Below, piece by piece: positions 41,412-50,099 of a stretch of 64,000 nucleotides of DNA (within the stretch, counting starts at the first letter, position 1; the number at the start of each line of letters is the position of its first letter). The DNA is from Falsochrobactrum ovis (lineage in GTDB: Bacteria; Pseudomonadota; Alphaproteobacteria; Rhizobiales; Rhizobiaceae). The position numbers and the translations under genes were made by a program. A model generated the notes under the pieces. It did not search any database. It was not told the DNA's origin and saw nothing but the letters and a program-made list of their open reading frames with translations. The stretch spans positions 372,001-436,000 of the forward strand of contig NZ_QLMK01000001.1 in the NCBI RefSeq assembly GCF_003259955.1, in the 5' to 3' direction.

Positions 41412-42926
41412 ATGGCACTCTCGCCAAAGCTTGATTTTCGCCAATCGCAATCATTGGTGATGACGCCACAGCTGATGCAATCCATCAAGCTGTTGCAGAT
41501 GACGCATATTGAGCTTAGCCAATTTCTTGAACAGGAGATTGAAAAAAATCCTCTGCTTGATCCAGCTGACTCAGAAAATCTCGATTTCTCTGAAGAAAGA
41601 CCGGAGTCCGAGGGCGAGAAAGGCGATCTCTCCGGCGATGAAGATTGGTTTAAAACCGATGCGATTGATGACGCCGAGACGCTTTCAAGCACTTTTGATA
41701 GTTCTTTGGAAAATATCTTTCCCGATGACCCGGCCGAGCGTTTTCACGCCCATATAGAGGGCCAAAGAGGGACGCAAACATCCTCCCACGCTTTCTTGGA
41801 TGATGATGACATTGATCAAATGGCTGAGGATCGGCCTTCCCTTTCTGCCCATATTGCCGAACAAATAGCGCTTTCATTTTCAAACGGCGTTGAGCGGCTG
41901 ATCGCCATTGCGCTCGCTGACGCTTTGGATGAAAACGGCTATTTACGCGCAGATCATGGGGCCCTTTCTCAAAAGCTGGGTGTTGAGCCCAGAAGTGTTG
42001 AGAAAGTTCTGCAAGTTTTGCAGTCATTTGATCCGCCGGGCGTCTTTGCGCGGGATTTACGCGAATGTCTTACCATTCAACTTGAGCAGAAAAATCTGCT
42101 CACACCTGCCATGACAAGCCTGATTGACAATCTCGATTTGCTCGGACGGCGAGACTTTGCAGCCCTGAAGAAAATTTGCGGGGTCGAACACGCAATGATT
42201 CTCCGAATGCTGCGTGAAATCCAGACACTTGACCCTAAGCCGGGGGCGCTTTTTGAGATCAGTGTTGCAGATGCGATCATCCCAGATATTTTGGTCACGC
42301 TCACTCGCGAAGGGGATTGGGCCATCGAATTAAACCCGGCAGCCCTGCCACGTGTCATTGTAAACAATCGCTATTATGCGCGGGTCCGCAAATCGGCTAC
42401 CGACGAAGATAAAGTCTTTTTGACCGAATCTATGCAGTCGGCGCGTTGGCTTATTCGGAGCCTAGATCAGCGAGCCCGCACAATTTTGAAAGTTGCGCAG
42501 GAAATCATCAAGCACCAGGACGCATTCCTTCGTAAGGGCGTTAGCTTCCTTAAACCATTGAAATTACGGGCTATTGCCAATGCCGTCTCTATGCATGAAT
42601 CAACGATTAGTCGGGTCATAGCTGGCAAATTCATCGCCACACCCCGCGGCGTATTTGAATTGCGTTATTTTTTCACTGGAGCAATCGCGTCGGTGACAGG
42701 CGAAAGCGCTCATGCTGCTGAAAGCGTGCGACATCTCATTCGGCAAATGATTGACACTGAAAAGCCCGATCAAGTGCTCTCTGACGATGCGATTGTAAAG
42801 ATTTTGAAAGAGGATGGTGTAGACATAGCGCGCAGAACGGTAGCAAAATATCGAGAATCAATGAATATTGCTTCATCAGTGCAGCGCAGACGCGAAAAAA
42901 GAGCCGCAACAGGCCATAATAACTGA
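41412..42926 (+). CDS. rpoN: RNA polymerase sigma-54 factor
   Basis: Sigma-54 of about 504 aa. Region I is the Gln-rich start ALSPKLDFRQSQSLVMTPQLMQSIKLLQ, followed by an acidic region II. The core-binding and HTH domains include LRAIANAVSMHESTISRVIAGK. The RpoN box lies near the C-terminus in the segment DGVDIARRTVAKYRESM. It directs transcription of nitrogen and other genes with bEBP activators. An in-frame TTG at 41403 is the only earlier start. The lptB-rpoN-hpf-ptsN order is conserved in proteobacteria. Confidence 0.96.
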   Translation: MALSPKLDFRQSQSLVMTPQLMQSIKLLQMTHIELSQFLEQEIEKNPLLDPADSENLDFSEERPESEGEKGDLSGDEDWFKTDAIDDAETLSSTFDSSLENIFPDDPAERFHAHIEGQRGTQTSSHAFLDDDDIDQMAEDRPSLSAHIAEQIALSFSNGVERLIAIALADALDENGYLRADHGALSQKLGVEPRSVEKVLQVLQSFDPPGVFARDLRECLTIQLEQKNLLTPAMTSLIDNLDLLGRRDFAALKKICGVEHAMILRMLREIQTLDPKPGALFEISVADAIIPDILVTLTREGDWAIELNPAALPRVIVNNRYYARVRKSATDEDKVFLTESMQSARWLIRSLDQRARTILKVAQEIIKHQDAFLRKGVSFLKPLKLRAIANAVSMHESTISRVIAGKFIATPRGVFELRYFFTGAIASVTGESAHAAESVRHLIRQMIDTEKPDQVLSDDAIVKILKEDGVDIARRTVAKYRESMNIASSVQRRREKRAATGHNN

Positions 42927-43363
42927 AGGGGAAATTTCGCAATATCGTGCAAGAAAGCTGGGGCCAACTGGCAATCACCTTGCGATATACGACCGACTTG
43001 GGGGAGGAGCGTAGAAGTTTAATTGACAATTGTTGTTTCCATCACTAGAAGCCCCGCCACATATGCGGCCATCCGGTTAGCTGTCGCTTTCCGGGTCGGA
43101 GCTGATAGAGTTGTTAGCCTGTTGAAAGTAGCGGCTGACAAAATGAGCAGAAAGATTGCGGTGGTAAGTTCGAGGGGAAACGTTCCTGCGTTTCCGGCGT
43201 TATATTGGAGCGATATAGGGCTTCCTTCCGGAAGCAAATCACACGATTGTTAGGAGCGTGCTAAATTAAGTGAACAGGCAAGATTTGATGCTTGTTCGCT
43301 TTGCGCTTCTCTCACCTTGTGAGTAGACTGTATCCGTAACGTAACGCAAAAGAGGTGTACCAA
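42927..43363. other. 437-bp intergenic region between rpoN and hpf
   Basis: No gene is supported; overlapping short ORFs on both strands (43019-43253) lack SD sequences. I looked for a sigma-54 -24/-12 element and an obvious terminator and saw neither. The region presumably holds the hpf promoter. Confidence 0.4.
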
Positions 43364-43957
43364 ATGACTCTGCGTATTGTTGGAAAGCATATGGATGTCG
43401 GCGAAGCTTTTACCGGACGTATTACCGACCGGATAAATGAGGCGGTCGCTAAATATTTTGATCATGGCTTTTCTGGGCAGATAACGGTCACCAAGTCGGG
43501 ATCGCGTTTCAGCGCCGATTGTACGCTGCATCTCGATAGTGGAGCGACCCTTCAAAGCACGGGGGAAGCGCAGGACCCCCAATTGGCCTTCGATGCTGCG
43601 GCAGAGAAGATCGAGACGCGCTTACGTCGTTATAATCGTCGCTTGAAGTCGCGCCCCGCTTCCACTCCAAATGCGATCTATGACGATGTGGCATATCGTG
43701 TTATGGCACCGCTACCGGAGGAGGATGAAGAGCTACCGGCAGATTACGCGCCCACGATTGTCGCAGAATCGTCTGTTGCCCTGCGCACCCTTTCGGTTGC
43801 CTCGGCGGTAGTTGAATTGGACCTGACAGAACATCCGGTACTGGTGTTTAAAAATGCAGGTAATGATGAAGTAAACATTGTCTATCGACGTGCAGACGGC
43901 AATATCGGTTGGGTTGATCCCTCGACCGTTACCCGTCAGGCCGCGTCTCGTAGTTGA
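43364..43957 (+). CDS. hpf: Long-form hibernation promoting factor
   Basis: The 197-aa protein has an N-terminal ribosome-binding domain (LRIVGKHMDVGEAFTGRI to about 110) and a C-terminal dimerisation domain (about 140-190, with LDLTEHPVLVFKNAG and NIVYRRADGNIGWVDP). The long form pairs ribosomes into 100S dimers in stationary phase. The start at 43364 has AGAGG 8 nt upstream; a GTG at 43355 lies inside that SD and is unlikely. ptsN follows 87 bases downstream. Confidence 0.93.
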   Translation: MTLRIVGKHMDVGEAFTGRITDRINEAVAKYFDHGFSGQITVTKSGSRFSADCTLHLDSGATLQSTGEAQDPQLAFDAAAEKIETRLRRYNRRLKSRPASTPNAIYDDVAYRVMAPLPEEDEELPADYAPTIVAESSVALRTLSVASAVVELDLTEHPVLVFKNAGNDEVNIVYRRADGNIGWVDPSTVTRQAASRS

Positions 43958-44044
43958 CGTCAAACCCGAAGCGCACACTGCTATTGCTATGTGCGCTTCA
44001 TAAAAGCCGGGCCTCAGGGCCCGATTGAAGAAGGAACGGAGAGA

Positions 44045-44509
44045 ATGGATCTTAGTGATCTGATTCAGCCCGGGGCGATTATCCCTGCGCTGAAAGCCAG
44101 CTCCAAGAAGCAGCTTTTGCAGATATTATCTGAAAAGGCAGCGGAACTGACCGGTCTCCCTGAGCGTGAAGTTTTTGAAACGGTCCTCCAGCGTGAACGC
44201 CTCGGTTCAACCGGAGTGGGCAATGGCGTCGCCATTCCCCATGGTAAGCTGGTAAATATCAAGAAAATTGCCGGTATTTTCGCGCGTTTAGAAAATCCTG
44301 TGGATTTTGAAGCCTTGGACGATCAGCCAGTCGATCTGGTCTTTTTGTTGCTTGCGCCGGAAAATGCTGGCGCTGATCATTTAAAGGCACTTTCGCGTAT
44401 TGCGCGTCTGTTACGCGATGCTGATGTTGTTGCGAAATTGCGCGGCACTCATGATGCTCAGGCGCTTTACTCATTCCTAACTTCACGCCCGGCTTCAAAC
44501 GCTGCCTGA
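44045..44509 (+). CDS. ptsN: Nitrogen PTS EIIA component (PtsN)
   Basis: The 154-aa EIIA-Ntr has the phosphorylatable histidine in VAIPHGKLVN (near 66) and the typical LLLAPENAGADHLKALSRIARLL. It takes phosphate from the nitrogen PTS (PtsP, NPr) and regulates potassium, carbon and nitrogen functions by protein contact. The start at 44045 (MDLSDLIQPG) with CGGAGA upstream is preferred to an earlier in-frame start. A strong terminator follows at 44526. Confidence 0.94.
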   Translation: MDLSDLIQPGAIIPALKASSKKQLLQILSEKAAELTGLPEREVFETVLQRERLGSTGVGNGVAIPHGKLVNIKKIAGIFARLENPVDFEALDDQPVDLVFLLLAPENAGADHLKALSRIARLLRDADVVAKLRGTHDAQALYSFLTSRPASNAA

Positions 44510-44525
44510 AATTAGACGGTTAAAA

Positions 44526-44564
44526 ATAAGGCCGCCAATCCCAAGGGATGGCGGCCTTTATTTG
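44526..44564 (+). terminator. Terminator after ptsN
   Basis: GGCCGCC plus ATCCC on the left pairs with GGGAT plus GGCGGCC on the right, with one bulged A and a 2-base tip, followed by TTTATTTG. It closes the rpoN-hpf-ptsN run and faces convergent DUF1150. Confidence 0.85.
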
Positions 44565-44586
44565 TCGCTTCAAGAAGCTTGGATGA

Positions 44587-44832
44587 TCAGTGCAGCATCA
44601 TAGTGCGCAATTCGTGTTCCTGCGCACCTTGCAATGCGGTTGCGCGCACATCCGAAAGCACAATTGGCTCTCCGCTAGCACCAAATAGCGCCCACAGCTC
44701 TAGGCCCGGTGTGAGGGGAGGCAGGCCGGGAAAATTCCGCGCGAGATCATCGGAAAGTATCTTGCGCACATAGCCCAGCTCACCTTCACCTAAATGGGCG
44801 AATTCTTTCTCACTAAGAATTTGTCTGGTCAC
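44587..44832 (-). CDS. DUF1150 family protein
   Basis: The 81-aa protein is of the alphaproteobacterial DUF1150 family, seen in LGEGELGYVRKILSDDL and LWALFGASGEPIVLSD. Function is unknown. The family is regularly next to a small heat-shock protein gene, as here (100 bases upstream, same strand), so a stress role is plausible. The start matters: a perfect GGAGG lies 8 nt before the GTG at 44832, whereas the earlier TTG at 44847 is part of that SD. So GTG is right. Confidence 0.85.
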   Translation of the reverse strand: MTRQILSEKEFAHLGEGELGYVRKILSDDLARNFPGLPPLTPGLELWALFGASGEPIVLSDVRATALQGAQEHELRTMMLH

Positions 44833-44932
44833 GTTTATAGCCTCCAATTTGGCAGCACATCATTTGCGAACATACTGCTTGAGAGCTTAGATAGTCCAAA
44901 ATAATGCGATGTCCGGGTAAGCTCTAAAAACT

Positions 44933-45355
44933 TCAATCTTTCACCGCAATATCAATTCGTTTTATCAGCCTTTCCGGCTCAGGCCGGTCCAGATCGATGG
45001 CTAAAAGGCCGTTCTTTAATAAACAGCCGATTACCCGCATGCCGTCCGCCAACACAAATACCCGCTGAAACTGCCGCGCTGCGATGCCTCGATGCAGATA
45101 TTCGCGCTCCGTATCATCCGTTTGGCGGCCCCGGATAACCAGTTGACTGTCTTCGGTCATCACTTCCAGATCGTCGCTCGAAAACCCGGCAACGGCAAGT
45201 GTTATGCGCAAGCGTTCTGACCCTGATTCTCCACAGAGCCGTTCAATATTATATGGCGGATAACCGTCGCCGGATTTTGCAATCCGCTCCAGCGTCTTTT
45301 CCATAGTGTCGAATCCAAGAAGCAATGGACTCGAAAAAGGTGTCATTCTTGTCAT
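44933..45355 (-). CDS. ibpA: Small heat-shock protein, Hsp20/IbpA type
   Basis: The 140-aa alpha-crystallin-domain chaperone begins MTRMTPFSSPLLLGFDTMEK. The middle has YNIERLCGES, LRITLAVAGFSSDDLEV, LVIRGRQ and EYLHRGIAARQFQRVFVL, and the C-terminus is short. It holds unfolding proteins during heat shock. AAGGA lies 8 nt before the ATG. The 5' leader forms a ROSE-type thermometer, and a sigma-32-like promoter lies about 65 bases upstream of the start, so expression is probably controlled both transcriptionally and by temperature-dependent melting of the leader. Confidence 0.93.
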   Translation of the reverse strand: MTRMTPFSSPLLLGFDTMEKTLERIAKSGDGYPPYNIERLCGESGSERLRITLAVAGFSSDDLEVMTEDSQLVIRGRQTDDTEREYLHRGIAARQFQRVFVLADGMRVIGCLLKNGLLAIDLDRPEPERLIKRIDIAVKD

Positions 45356-45414
45356 AGTGTCAGTCCTTCTCGAAGCGACCGGTCTGGAAAGAACCCTTTC
45401 GGCATATCTTTCCG
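45356..45414 (-). promoter_or_regulatory. ROSE-type RNA thermometer in the ibpA leader
   Basis: In the leader RNA, the 17 bases complementary to 45363-45379 fold into a hairpin in which UCGCU pairs with the Shine-Dalgarno AGGA and leaves a bulged G, closed by a CGAG loop. U(U/C)GCU opposite AGGA with a bulged G is the defining mark of ROSE elements, which block translation of small heat-shock genes at low temperature. An upstream GGAAAG/CUUUCC stem precedes it. The leader is short for a ROSE element (about 60 nt). Confidence 0.82.
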
Positions 45415-45421
45415 TCTTCTG

Positions 45422-45450
45422 ATATGGCTTGTCACAGGCCGGACTTCAAG
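45422..45450 (-). promoter_or_regulatory. Sigma-32 (RpoH) type promoter of ibpA
   Basis: On the minus strand CTTGAA (45450-45445) is followed after 17 bases by CCATAT (45427-45422). This is the alphaproteobacterial heat-shock promoter pattern. It would start transcription near 45414, just before the ROSE leader. Confidence 0.7.
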
Positions 45451-45529
45451 AGTGAAATCAGAATAGCATCCTAGCAAAGCGTAGCTCGGACGCTGCCGAG
45501 GGTTAAGCTGTCAATAGCATCGAACGCTG

Positions 45530-46027
45530 TTAGCGGCGCGCTTCTGACAATGCGTTACCGAAAGCCCGCGCAAAGCTTTCTCGATCCTCGGGGTTGAGAA
45601 AGCTGCCAATGGCCACGCTTTTATCTCGATTTTCCACTCGCATAGAGATGATGCCAATATCCGGTGTGCGTATGATGCTAAACCGCGCCCAATAGGGATT
45701 AAAACAATGCTTCGTCATTTTCCCCGTCGAGCTATATTGGCGAATATGCAGCGCAGCACGGGATACTGAAATCTCTTCCCGAACTTGAGCTGCTTGGTAA
45801 TTCCACCGGAATGCAAGATAAATCAGCAGGACATCCAGTCCGAAAACGCCAAAGATCGGCCAAGCACCCAATGACCAGAAAATGCTGCCGAACAACAACC
45901 AGCAACCGATCAGAACGCTCATGAGGATGGTAAAGCCTCTCTGGCCCAGCGAACGATAGGGCGTTAGCAGGGCTTCAAAGATCGGTCTCTCAAATGGATC
46001 CCGCTCATCAACATCAGAATATTGCAT
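45530..46027 (-). CDS. DUF2244 integral membrane protein
   Basis: The 165-aa protein has two membrane segments (about 33-50 and 57-75) and a C-terminal soluble part (HIRQYSSTGKMTKHCFNPYWARF onward). It matches the DUF2244 family common in alphaproteobacteria. No function is known. It is divergent from nth, with about 85 bases between them. Confidence 0.85.
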   Translation of the reverse strand: MQYSDVDERDPFERPIFEALLTPYRSLGQRGFTILMSVLIGCWLLFGSIFWSLGAWPIFGVFGLDVLLIYLAFRWNYQAAQVREEISVSRAALHIRQYSSTGKMTKHCFNPYWARFSIIRTPDIGIISMRVENRDKSVAIGSFLNPEDRESFARAFGNALSEARR

Positions 46028-46112
46028 GATCTGAGCCTTTGGTTGCCGAGCCTTACGGGCTGCGGCAAGCTGCTGATTGTCTTCTGAAGATGAAAGCCAT
46101 TATAGAGGGCTT

Positions 46113-46868
46113 ATGCAAAAGACCAAAATCAAAACATCACATGACACCGGCGTCGATGCTCCCATACGCCGTCCGCGCCGGGTCCGCGGCACCTCCTATA
46201 CGGCCGCGGAGATCCACGAAATCTTCCGCCGTTTTTCTGTTCAACGTCCTGAACCAAAGGGCGAACTCGAACATGTGAATGCATATACGCTGCTTGTTGC
46301 GGTGGTGCTTTCCGCTCAGGCAACCGATGCGGGCGTCAACAAAGCAACGCGAGCACTCTTTGCGATTGCTGATACGCCTGAAAAAATGGTTGCTCTGGGC
46401 GAGGAAAAGGTAGGCGAATATATCCGCACTATCGGCTTATGGCGTAATAAAGCAAAAAACGTCATTCTTCTTTCAGAAGATTTGATCCGCTATCATGGCG
46501 GCGAAGTGCCGGGTGATCGCGATGCCTTGGTGAAACTGGCGGGCGTGGGTCGAAAGACCGCCAATGTTGTGCTCAACATGGCTTTTGGCCAGCCCACCAT
46601 GGCGGTCGATACCCATATTTTGCGGATCGGCAACCGGATTGGACTTGCCCCGGGTAAAACACCCGAAGCGGTCGAAGATATTCTTGTTCGGGTGATCCCC
46701 GAGGAATTTATGCTCCATGCCCATCACTGGTTGATTCTGCATGGACGATACACTTGCAAGGCTCGCAAGCCTGAATGCGAGCAATGTGTGATCGCTGATA
46801 TTTGCAAATATCCGGCTAAAACCAATGATATACCGGCCCCTCTTATCCCACTTGAACCCCAGCCGTGA
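46113..46868 (+). CDS. nth: Endonuclease III
   Basis: A DNA glycosylase/AP lyase of about 251 aa that removes oxidised pyrimidines. It has the HhH motif LAGVGRKTANVVLNMAFG with the catalytic Lys, and the catalytic Asp in VDTHILRIGNRIGL. The 4Fe-4S cluster ligands are in CKARKPECEQCVIADIC. The ATG at 46113 has GAGGG close upstream; the frame is open 12 codons further. The N-terminal basic stretch (RRPRRVRG) is an extension over the E. coli protein. Its 3' end overlaps the convergent membrane gene by 26 bases. Confidence 0.95.
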   Translation: MQKTKIKTSHDTGVDAPIRRPRRVRGTSYTAAEIHEIFRRFSVQRPEPKGELEHVNAYTLLVAVVLSAQATDAGVNKATRALFAIADTPEKMVALGEEKVGEYIRTIGLWRNKAKNVILLSEDLIRYHGGEVPGDRDALVKLAGVGRKTANVVLNMAFGQPTMAVDTHILRIGNRIGLAPGKTPEAVEDILVRVIPEEFMLHAHHWLILHGRYTCKARKPECEQCVIADICKYPAKTNDIPAPLIPLEPQP

Positions 46869-47571
46869 TCTTTCTCTCGCGAAGTGAGATCGCTTTGTGC
46901 AGATGAACCATCAAGGCTGCCGCAAATAGCGGGGTTAGCAAATTAAGAATCGGAACCGCCATAAACGCGGCAATCAACAGGCCCGCAACAAAGACGGTCA
47001 AGCCATAATGTGACCGCAGCGCCTTGGCCTCTGCCTCTGATCGATAACGCATGGCTGCGAATTCAAAATATTCGCGGCTGAGCAAATATGCGTTGATCAC
47101 GAAAAAAGCGACGAGATTCACCCCAGGCACGAGCATCAGCGCTAGGGCGAAAATATTGCCGATGATAACAACCATAAGAAATTTGATCGATACGACGATA
47201 GACCGGCCAAGGGCCAATGGCGTGCCGACGCTGTCTTGCGGGTAGTCCTCTTTCTCGACCAGTTCCGCGACATCATCAAGGAATATCCCTGCAATAAGCG
47301 CTGTGATTGGCGCAATCATCAAAGCAAGCACAAGCGCAAGCCCCAACCCTGCCATGATTGCAGCAATTAATCCCAGCCAACCGACCCATTCAGGAGTGGT
47401 GGGAATAAGGGTTTCTATCCAAGGCCAGGCAAAGCTGAAAAATATTTGTCTTAGCGACGCCCAGACGCCGATCAGCAACAACAGAGTTAGACCAAGTGTT
47501 TTCCAAAATATCGAACGAAACTCTGGTGAAAACAGGCGTTTCAGTGCTTTTAATGCGGATTCAATGATCAT
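46843..47571 (-). CDS. EI24/CysZ-like membrane protein
   Basis: The 242-aa protein has four or more membrane segments and belongs to the EI24 (former DUF540) family, which includes the sulfate transporter CysZ. Visible are ALKRLFSPEFRSIFWKTLGLT at the start, the pair VEKEDYPQD, and VPGVNLVAFFVINAYLLSREYFE, characteristic of the family. A sulfate transport role is possible but not shown by sequence, and the cys operon in this window is 10 kb away. Confidence 0.85.
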   Translation of the reverse strand: MIIESALKALKRLFSPEFRSIFWKTLGLTLLLLIGVWASLRQIFFSFAWPWIETLIPTTPEWVGWLGLIAAIMAGLGLALVLALMIAPITALIAGIFLDDVAELVEKEDYPQDSVGTPLALGRSIVVSIKFLMVVIIGNIFALALMLVPGVNLVAFFVINAYLLSREYFEFAAMRYRSEAEAKALRSHYGLTVFVAGLLIAAFMAVPILNLLTPLFAAALMVHLHKAISLRERKITAGVQVG

Positions 47572-47819
47572 TTTTACCTGTTTTATTCATCCCCTGTGAG
47601 GAAAATAGGATGGTTACGATCTGCAAACAAGAGCGCGCACACCACCGCGCAACTCTGACGGGCTAGCCAAAGACTTTGCTTTATGCGTGTTTTAACATTT
47701 TTCGCAACCTGCCTAACTAGTTGAAAAATATGTGTTAATCAATCAGTCAGGATGATTCTCTTCGGATGCTCTTTAGGATAGCGGCGCCAAAAACGCGGAC
47801 AAAAGCACGGAGAAAAATA

Positions 47820-48041
47820 ATGAAAAAAGATGTTCTGCAGTATGCGGAGAATATGCAAGCGCTTGCGGAAGTGTTGGAAAACCTGTTTCCGAATGCTGGC
47901 TTTGCGCTCATGCTGTTTAATCAGGATAGTAGCGGTGAAGACCAAATGCGGTTCATATCGAACTGCCAGTCTCAAAGCCTGAAAGCTGCAATGAAAGTGG
48001 CAATTGCGCAGCGCGTGATTGCTTTGAAGACGTCACACTAA
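47820..48041 (+). CDS. Hypothetical protein, 73 aa
   Basis: The ATG at 47820 has CGGAG at good spacing. The product (MKKDVLQYAENMQALAEVL onward) is predicted helical at both ends around a short strand-like centre (NAGFALMLFNQDSS). I do not recognise a family. It is the first of two orphan ORFs in the accessory patch between the EI24 gene and the adenosine kinase gene, where base composition is lower in GC. It lacks cysteine pairs or a signal peptide and is probably cytoplasmic. Confidence 0.6.
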   Translation: MKKDVLQYAENMQALAEVLENLFPNAGFALMLFNQDSSGEDQMRFISNCQSQSLKAAMKVAIAQRVIALKTSH

Positions 48042-48313
48042 TGATCTTCTCTTTTAATGGAACATTCTTTGTGATATTTTAATGTCAATTTTATGTCATC
48101 GGCCTTCCCTATTAAACGTTAGACGCGTATCGTTCCATTGGGGCGAGGGCACATGCATATTACTCATTTATTCAAAACAACCCATTTTTGGAAAGTACAT
48201 AAAGCAGTCAACCGCGATCCAACGTGGGCAAAGATTCTACCCCTATTCTTTTTCCATCGTGATGGCTGTTAGCAATACAGCGTCTCACAAAGCGTTGGAC
48301 GAGAATATGTGGG

Positions 48314-48652
48314 TTGTCCAAAGTTGACATTTATCAAGGTGCAGTTAGTTGCGAAGTCTGGTCTCAACGACGCGTCAAGCAACTGCTCGTTACGATGCAG
48401 TCTCTAAGCGACGAAAACAAAGGTAAAGCAGTCGTCTTAACCGAAGAGAAGCCGCGCCATACGGATGGACCGTTGGTCGTCGTTCGAACACAAGGTTATG
48501 AGTTTTTGATAGATGGGCGTAGGCGAGCAAATGCACTGAATGGCGATGGAAAGTGCACTGTTTGGATAATTAGCGCCGACCCAGTACAACGGTTAAATAT
48601 CCGCTTCTTAGTCCCCAACTGGCGCATATCGTTCAACGTCCGATCAAAGTAA
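48314..48652 (+). CDS. Hypothetical protein with ParB-like motif, possibly 5'-truncated
   Basis: The reading frame encodes QRRVKQLLVTMQSL, then PLVVVRTQGYEFLIDGRRRA followed by NALNGDGKCTVWII. The strand-turn-GRRRANAL arrangement resembles the ParB/sulfiredoxin-like nuclease core (D-G-R/H-x-R-x-x-A). The only full-length start is a TTG at 48314 with no SD. The frame stays open upstream to 48263 without ATG or GTG, which suggests a lost 5' end. An internal ATG at 48395 would remove the helical part. Could be a fragment of a larger gene. Confidence 0.4.
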   Translation: MSKVDIYQGAVSCEVWSQRRVKQLLVTMQSLSDENKGKAVVLTEEKPRHTDGPLVVVRTQGYEFLIDGRRRANALNGDGKCTVWIISADPVQRLNIRFLVPNWRISFNVRSK

Positions 48653-48917
48653 CGGTTCAACTTTCTTACAAGTACCAGAAAACTGATAATTCAGAAAATA
48701 TTTTGCACTGTTACCCGCTTATCCCCGCTCTTACCGTTATGTGACTTGCTTGCACGCGGCGAGCGCATTACGAACGGTTTGCTGTTGGATTAGCTGAAAA
48801 GTGTTAAAAGCGTGCTTTTTGCCTGCAAAAGGCTAAACCGGCGCGCATTAGTTTTGCCAAGCTGCTGCATAATCCATCAAGACGGCAGCAAATATTAGGG
48901 GAGCCGGTGATTCGCTC

Positions 48918-49910
48918 ATGGCCAAATTTGACGTTCTTTGCATCGGCAATGCCATTGTCGATATTATTTCGCGTACGGACGATGATTTTCTTGAAGCCAA
49001 TGGCATTGTTAAGGGCGCCATGAATCTCATTGATGCAGACCGTGCTGAGCTGCTTTACGCCCGCATGGGACCGGCGACGGAAATGTCAGGCGGCAGTGCC
49101 GGCAATACCGCCGCAGGCATTGCAAATCTTGGCGGTCGCGCTGCTTATTTTGGTAAAGTGGCAACCGATCCGCTGGGTCGCGTCTTTGCCCATGATATTC
49201 GCTCGCAGGGCGTGACATTTGACACGCGCCCGCTTGAAAACGGCGCGCCGACTGCCCGCTCCATGATTTTTGTCACCCCGGATGGCGAGCGTTCAATGAA
49301 TACATATCTGGGCGCTTGTGTCGAATTGGGGCCCGAGGATATCGAAACCTCTAAGGTCGCCGATGCACGGGTGACTTATTTTGAAGGTTATCTTTGGGAT
49401 CCGCCGCGCGCCAAAGAAGCTATCATGATGGCAGCCAAAATCGCACATGAGCATCGCAAGCAAGTTGCTATGACCTTGTCCGACCCGTTTTGTGTGAGCC
49501 GTTATCGAGACGAATTTTTGGAGCTGATGCGCAAACGAACGGTCGATATCGTGTTTTCAAACGAAGAGGAAGCTAAGTCTCTTTATCAGACAGATTCATT
49601 CGACGCAGCCGTTGCTGCTATCCGAAAAGATTGCCCTCTGTCCATAATAACCCGGTCCGACAAGGGCGCAGTTATCGTCACCCCCGATCAAACGCTTGCA
49701 GTTCCTGCCATTGAAATCGATGAGCTCGTCGACACGACCGGCGCGGGCGATCTATATGCCGCGGGCTTTCTTTTCGGCTATACTAAAGACCGCTCCTTGG
49801 AGGATTGCGCAAGGTTGGGTTCGCTCGCTGCCGGAACAATTATCCAGCAGATCGGCCCCCGGCCCATGATGAGCCTTGAAGCGGTGGCGAGCCAAGCCGG
49901 ATTGATCTAA
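48918..49910 (+). CDS. PfkB family carbohydrate kinase, adenosine kinase-like
   Basis: The 330-aa ribokinase-fold enzyme shows CIGNAIVDI at the N-terminus, the substrate loop MSGGSAGNTAAGIANLGG, and ERSMNTYLGACVEL. The ATP/anion-hole motif VDTTGAGDLYAAGFLFG carries the catalytic Asp near residue 280. The overall pattern is that of bacterial adenosine kinases, which salvage adenosine to AMP, though fructokinase-type activity cannot be excluded. It is a single-gene unit. Confidence 0.88.
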   Translation: MAKFDVLCIGNAIVDIISRTDDDFLEANGIVKGAMNLIDADRAELLYARMGPATEMSGGSAGNTAAGIANLGGRAAYFGKVATDPLGRVFAHDIRSQGVTFDTRPLENGAPTARSMIFVTPDGERSMNTYLGACVELGPEDIETSKVADARVTYFEGYLWDPPRAKEAIMMAAKIAHEHRKQVAMTLSDPFCVSRYRDEFLELMRKRTVDIVFSNEEEAKSLYQTDSFDAAVAAIRKDCPLSIITRSDKGAVIVTPDQTLAVPAIEIDELVDTTGAGDLYAAGFLFGYTKDRSLEDCARLGSLAAGTIIQQIGPRPMMSLEAVASQAGLI

Positions 49911-50054
49911 GATTAAACCTCGCCCCACCTTCGTCATCAGGCTTGGATGCAGATGCGCTTGAGCTCTTTCCGGTGTGGTGGGGCTGGATTTTGTAGGCTG
50001 TCGAGCGGTGCGGCGAGGCGCGGTGCGCATCCGCGAGAGCAAAGATGAAACGAA

Positions 50055-50080
50055 AAAGCGGCAGGAAACCCTACCGCTTT
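50055..50080 (-). terminator. Terminator after grpE
   Basis: On the minus strand AAAGCGGTAGG pairs with CCTGCCGCTTT (one G-T wobble) across a 4-base loop and is followed by TTCGTTT. It lies 20 bases past the grpE stop. Confidence 0.75.
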
Positions 50081-50099
50081 GATTCTGAATGACTTACGA

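Noticed and set aside
42927-43363. Possible sigma-54 promoter before hpf
   Set aside because: I looked for GG-N10-GC with TGGCAC/TTGC flanks and found no adequate match.
44847-44885. TGGCA...TTTGC stretch near DUF1150 as a sigma-54 site
   Set aside because: The spacing between GG and GC is 13, not 10.
48082-48327. 81-codon plus-strand ORF before the ParB-like frame
   Set aside because: It has no SD, its composition is unlike a protein, and it overlaps the better candidate in another frame.
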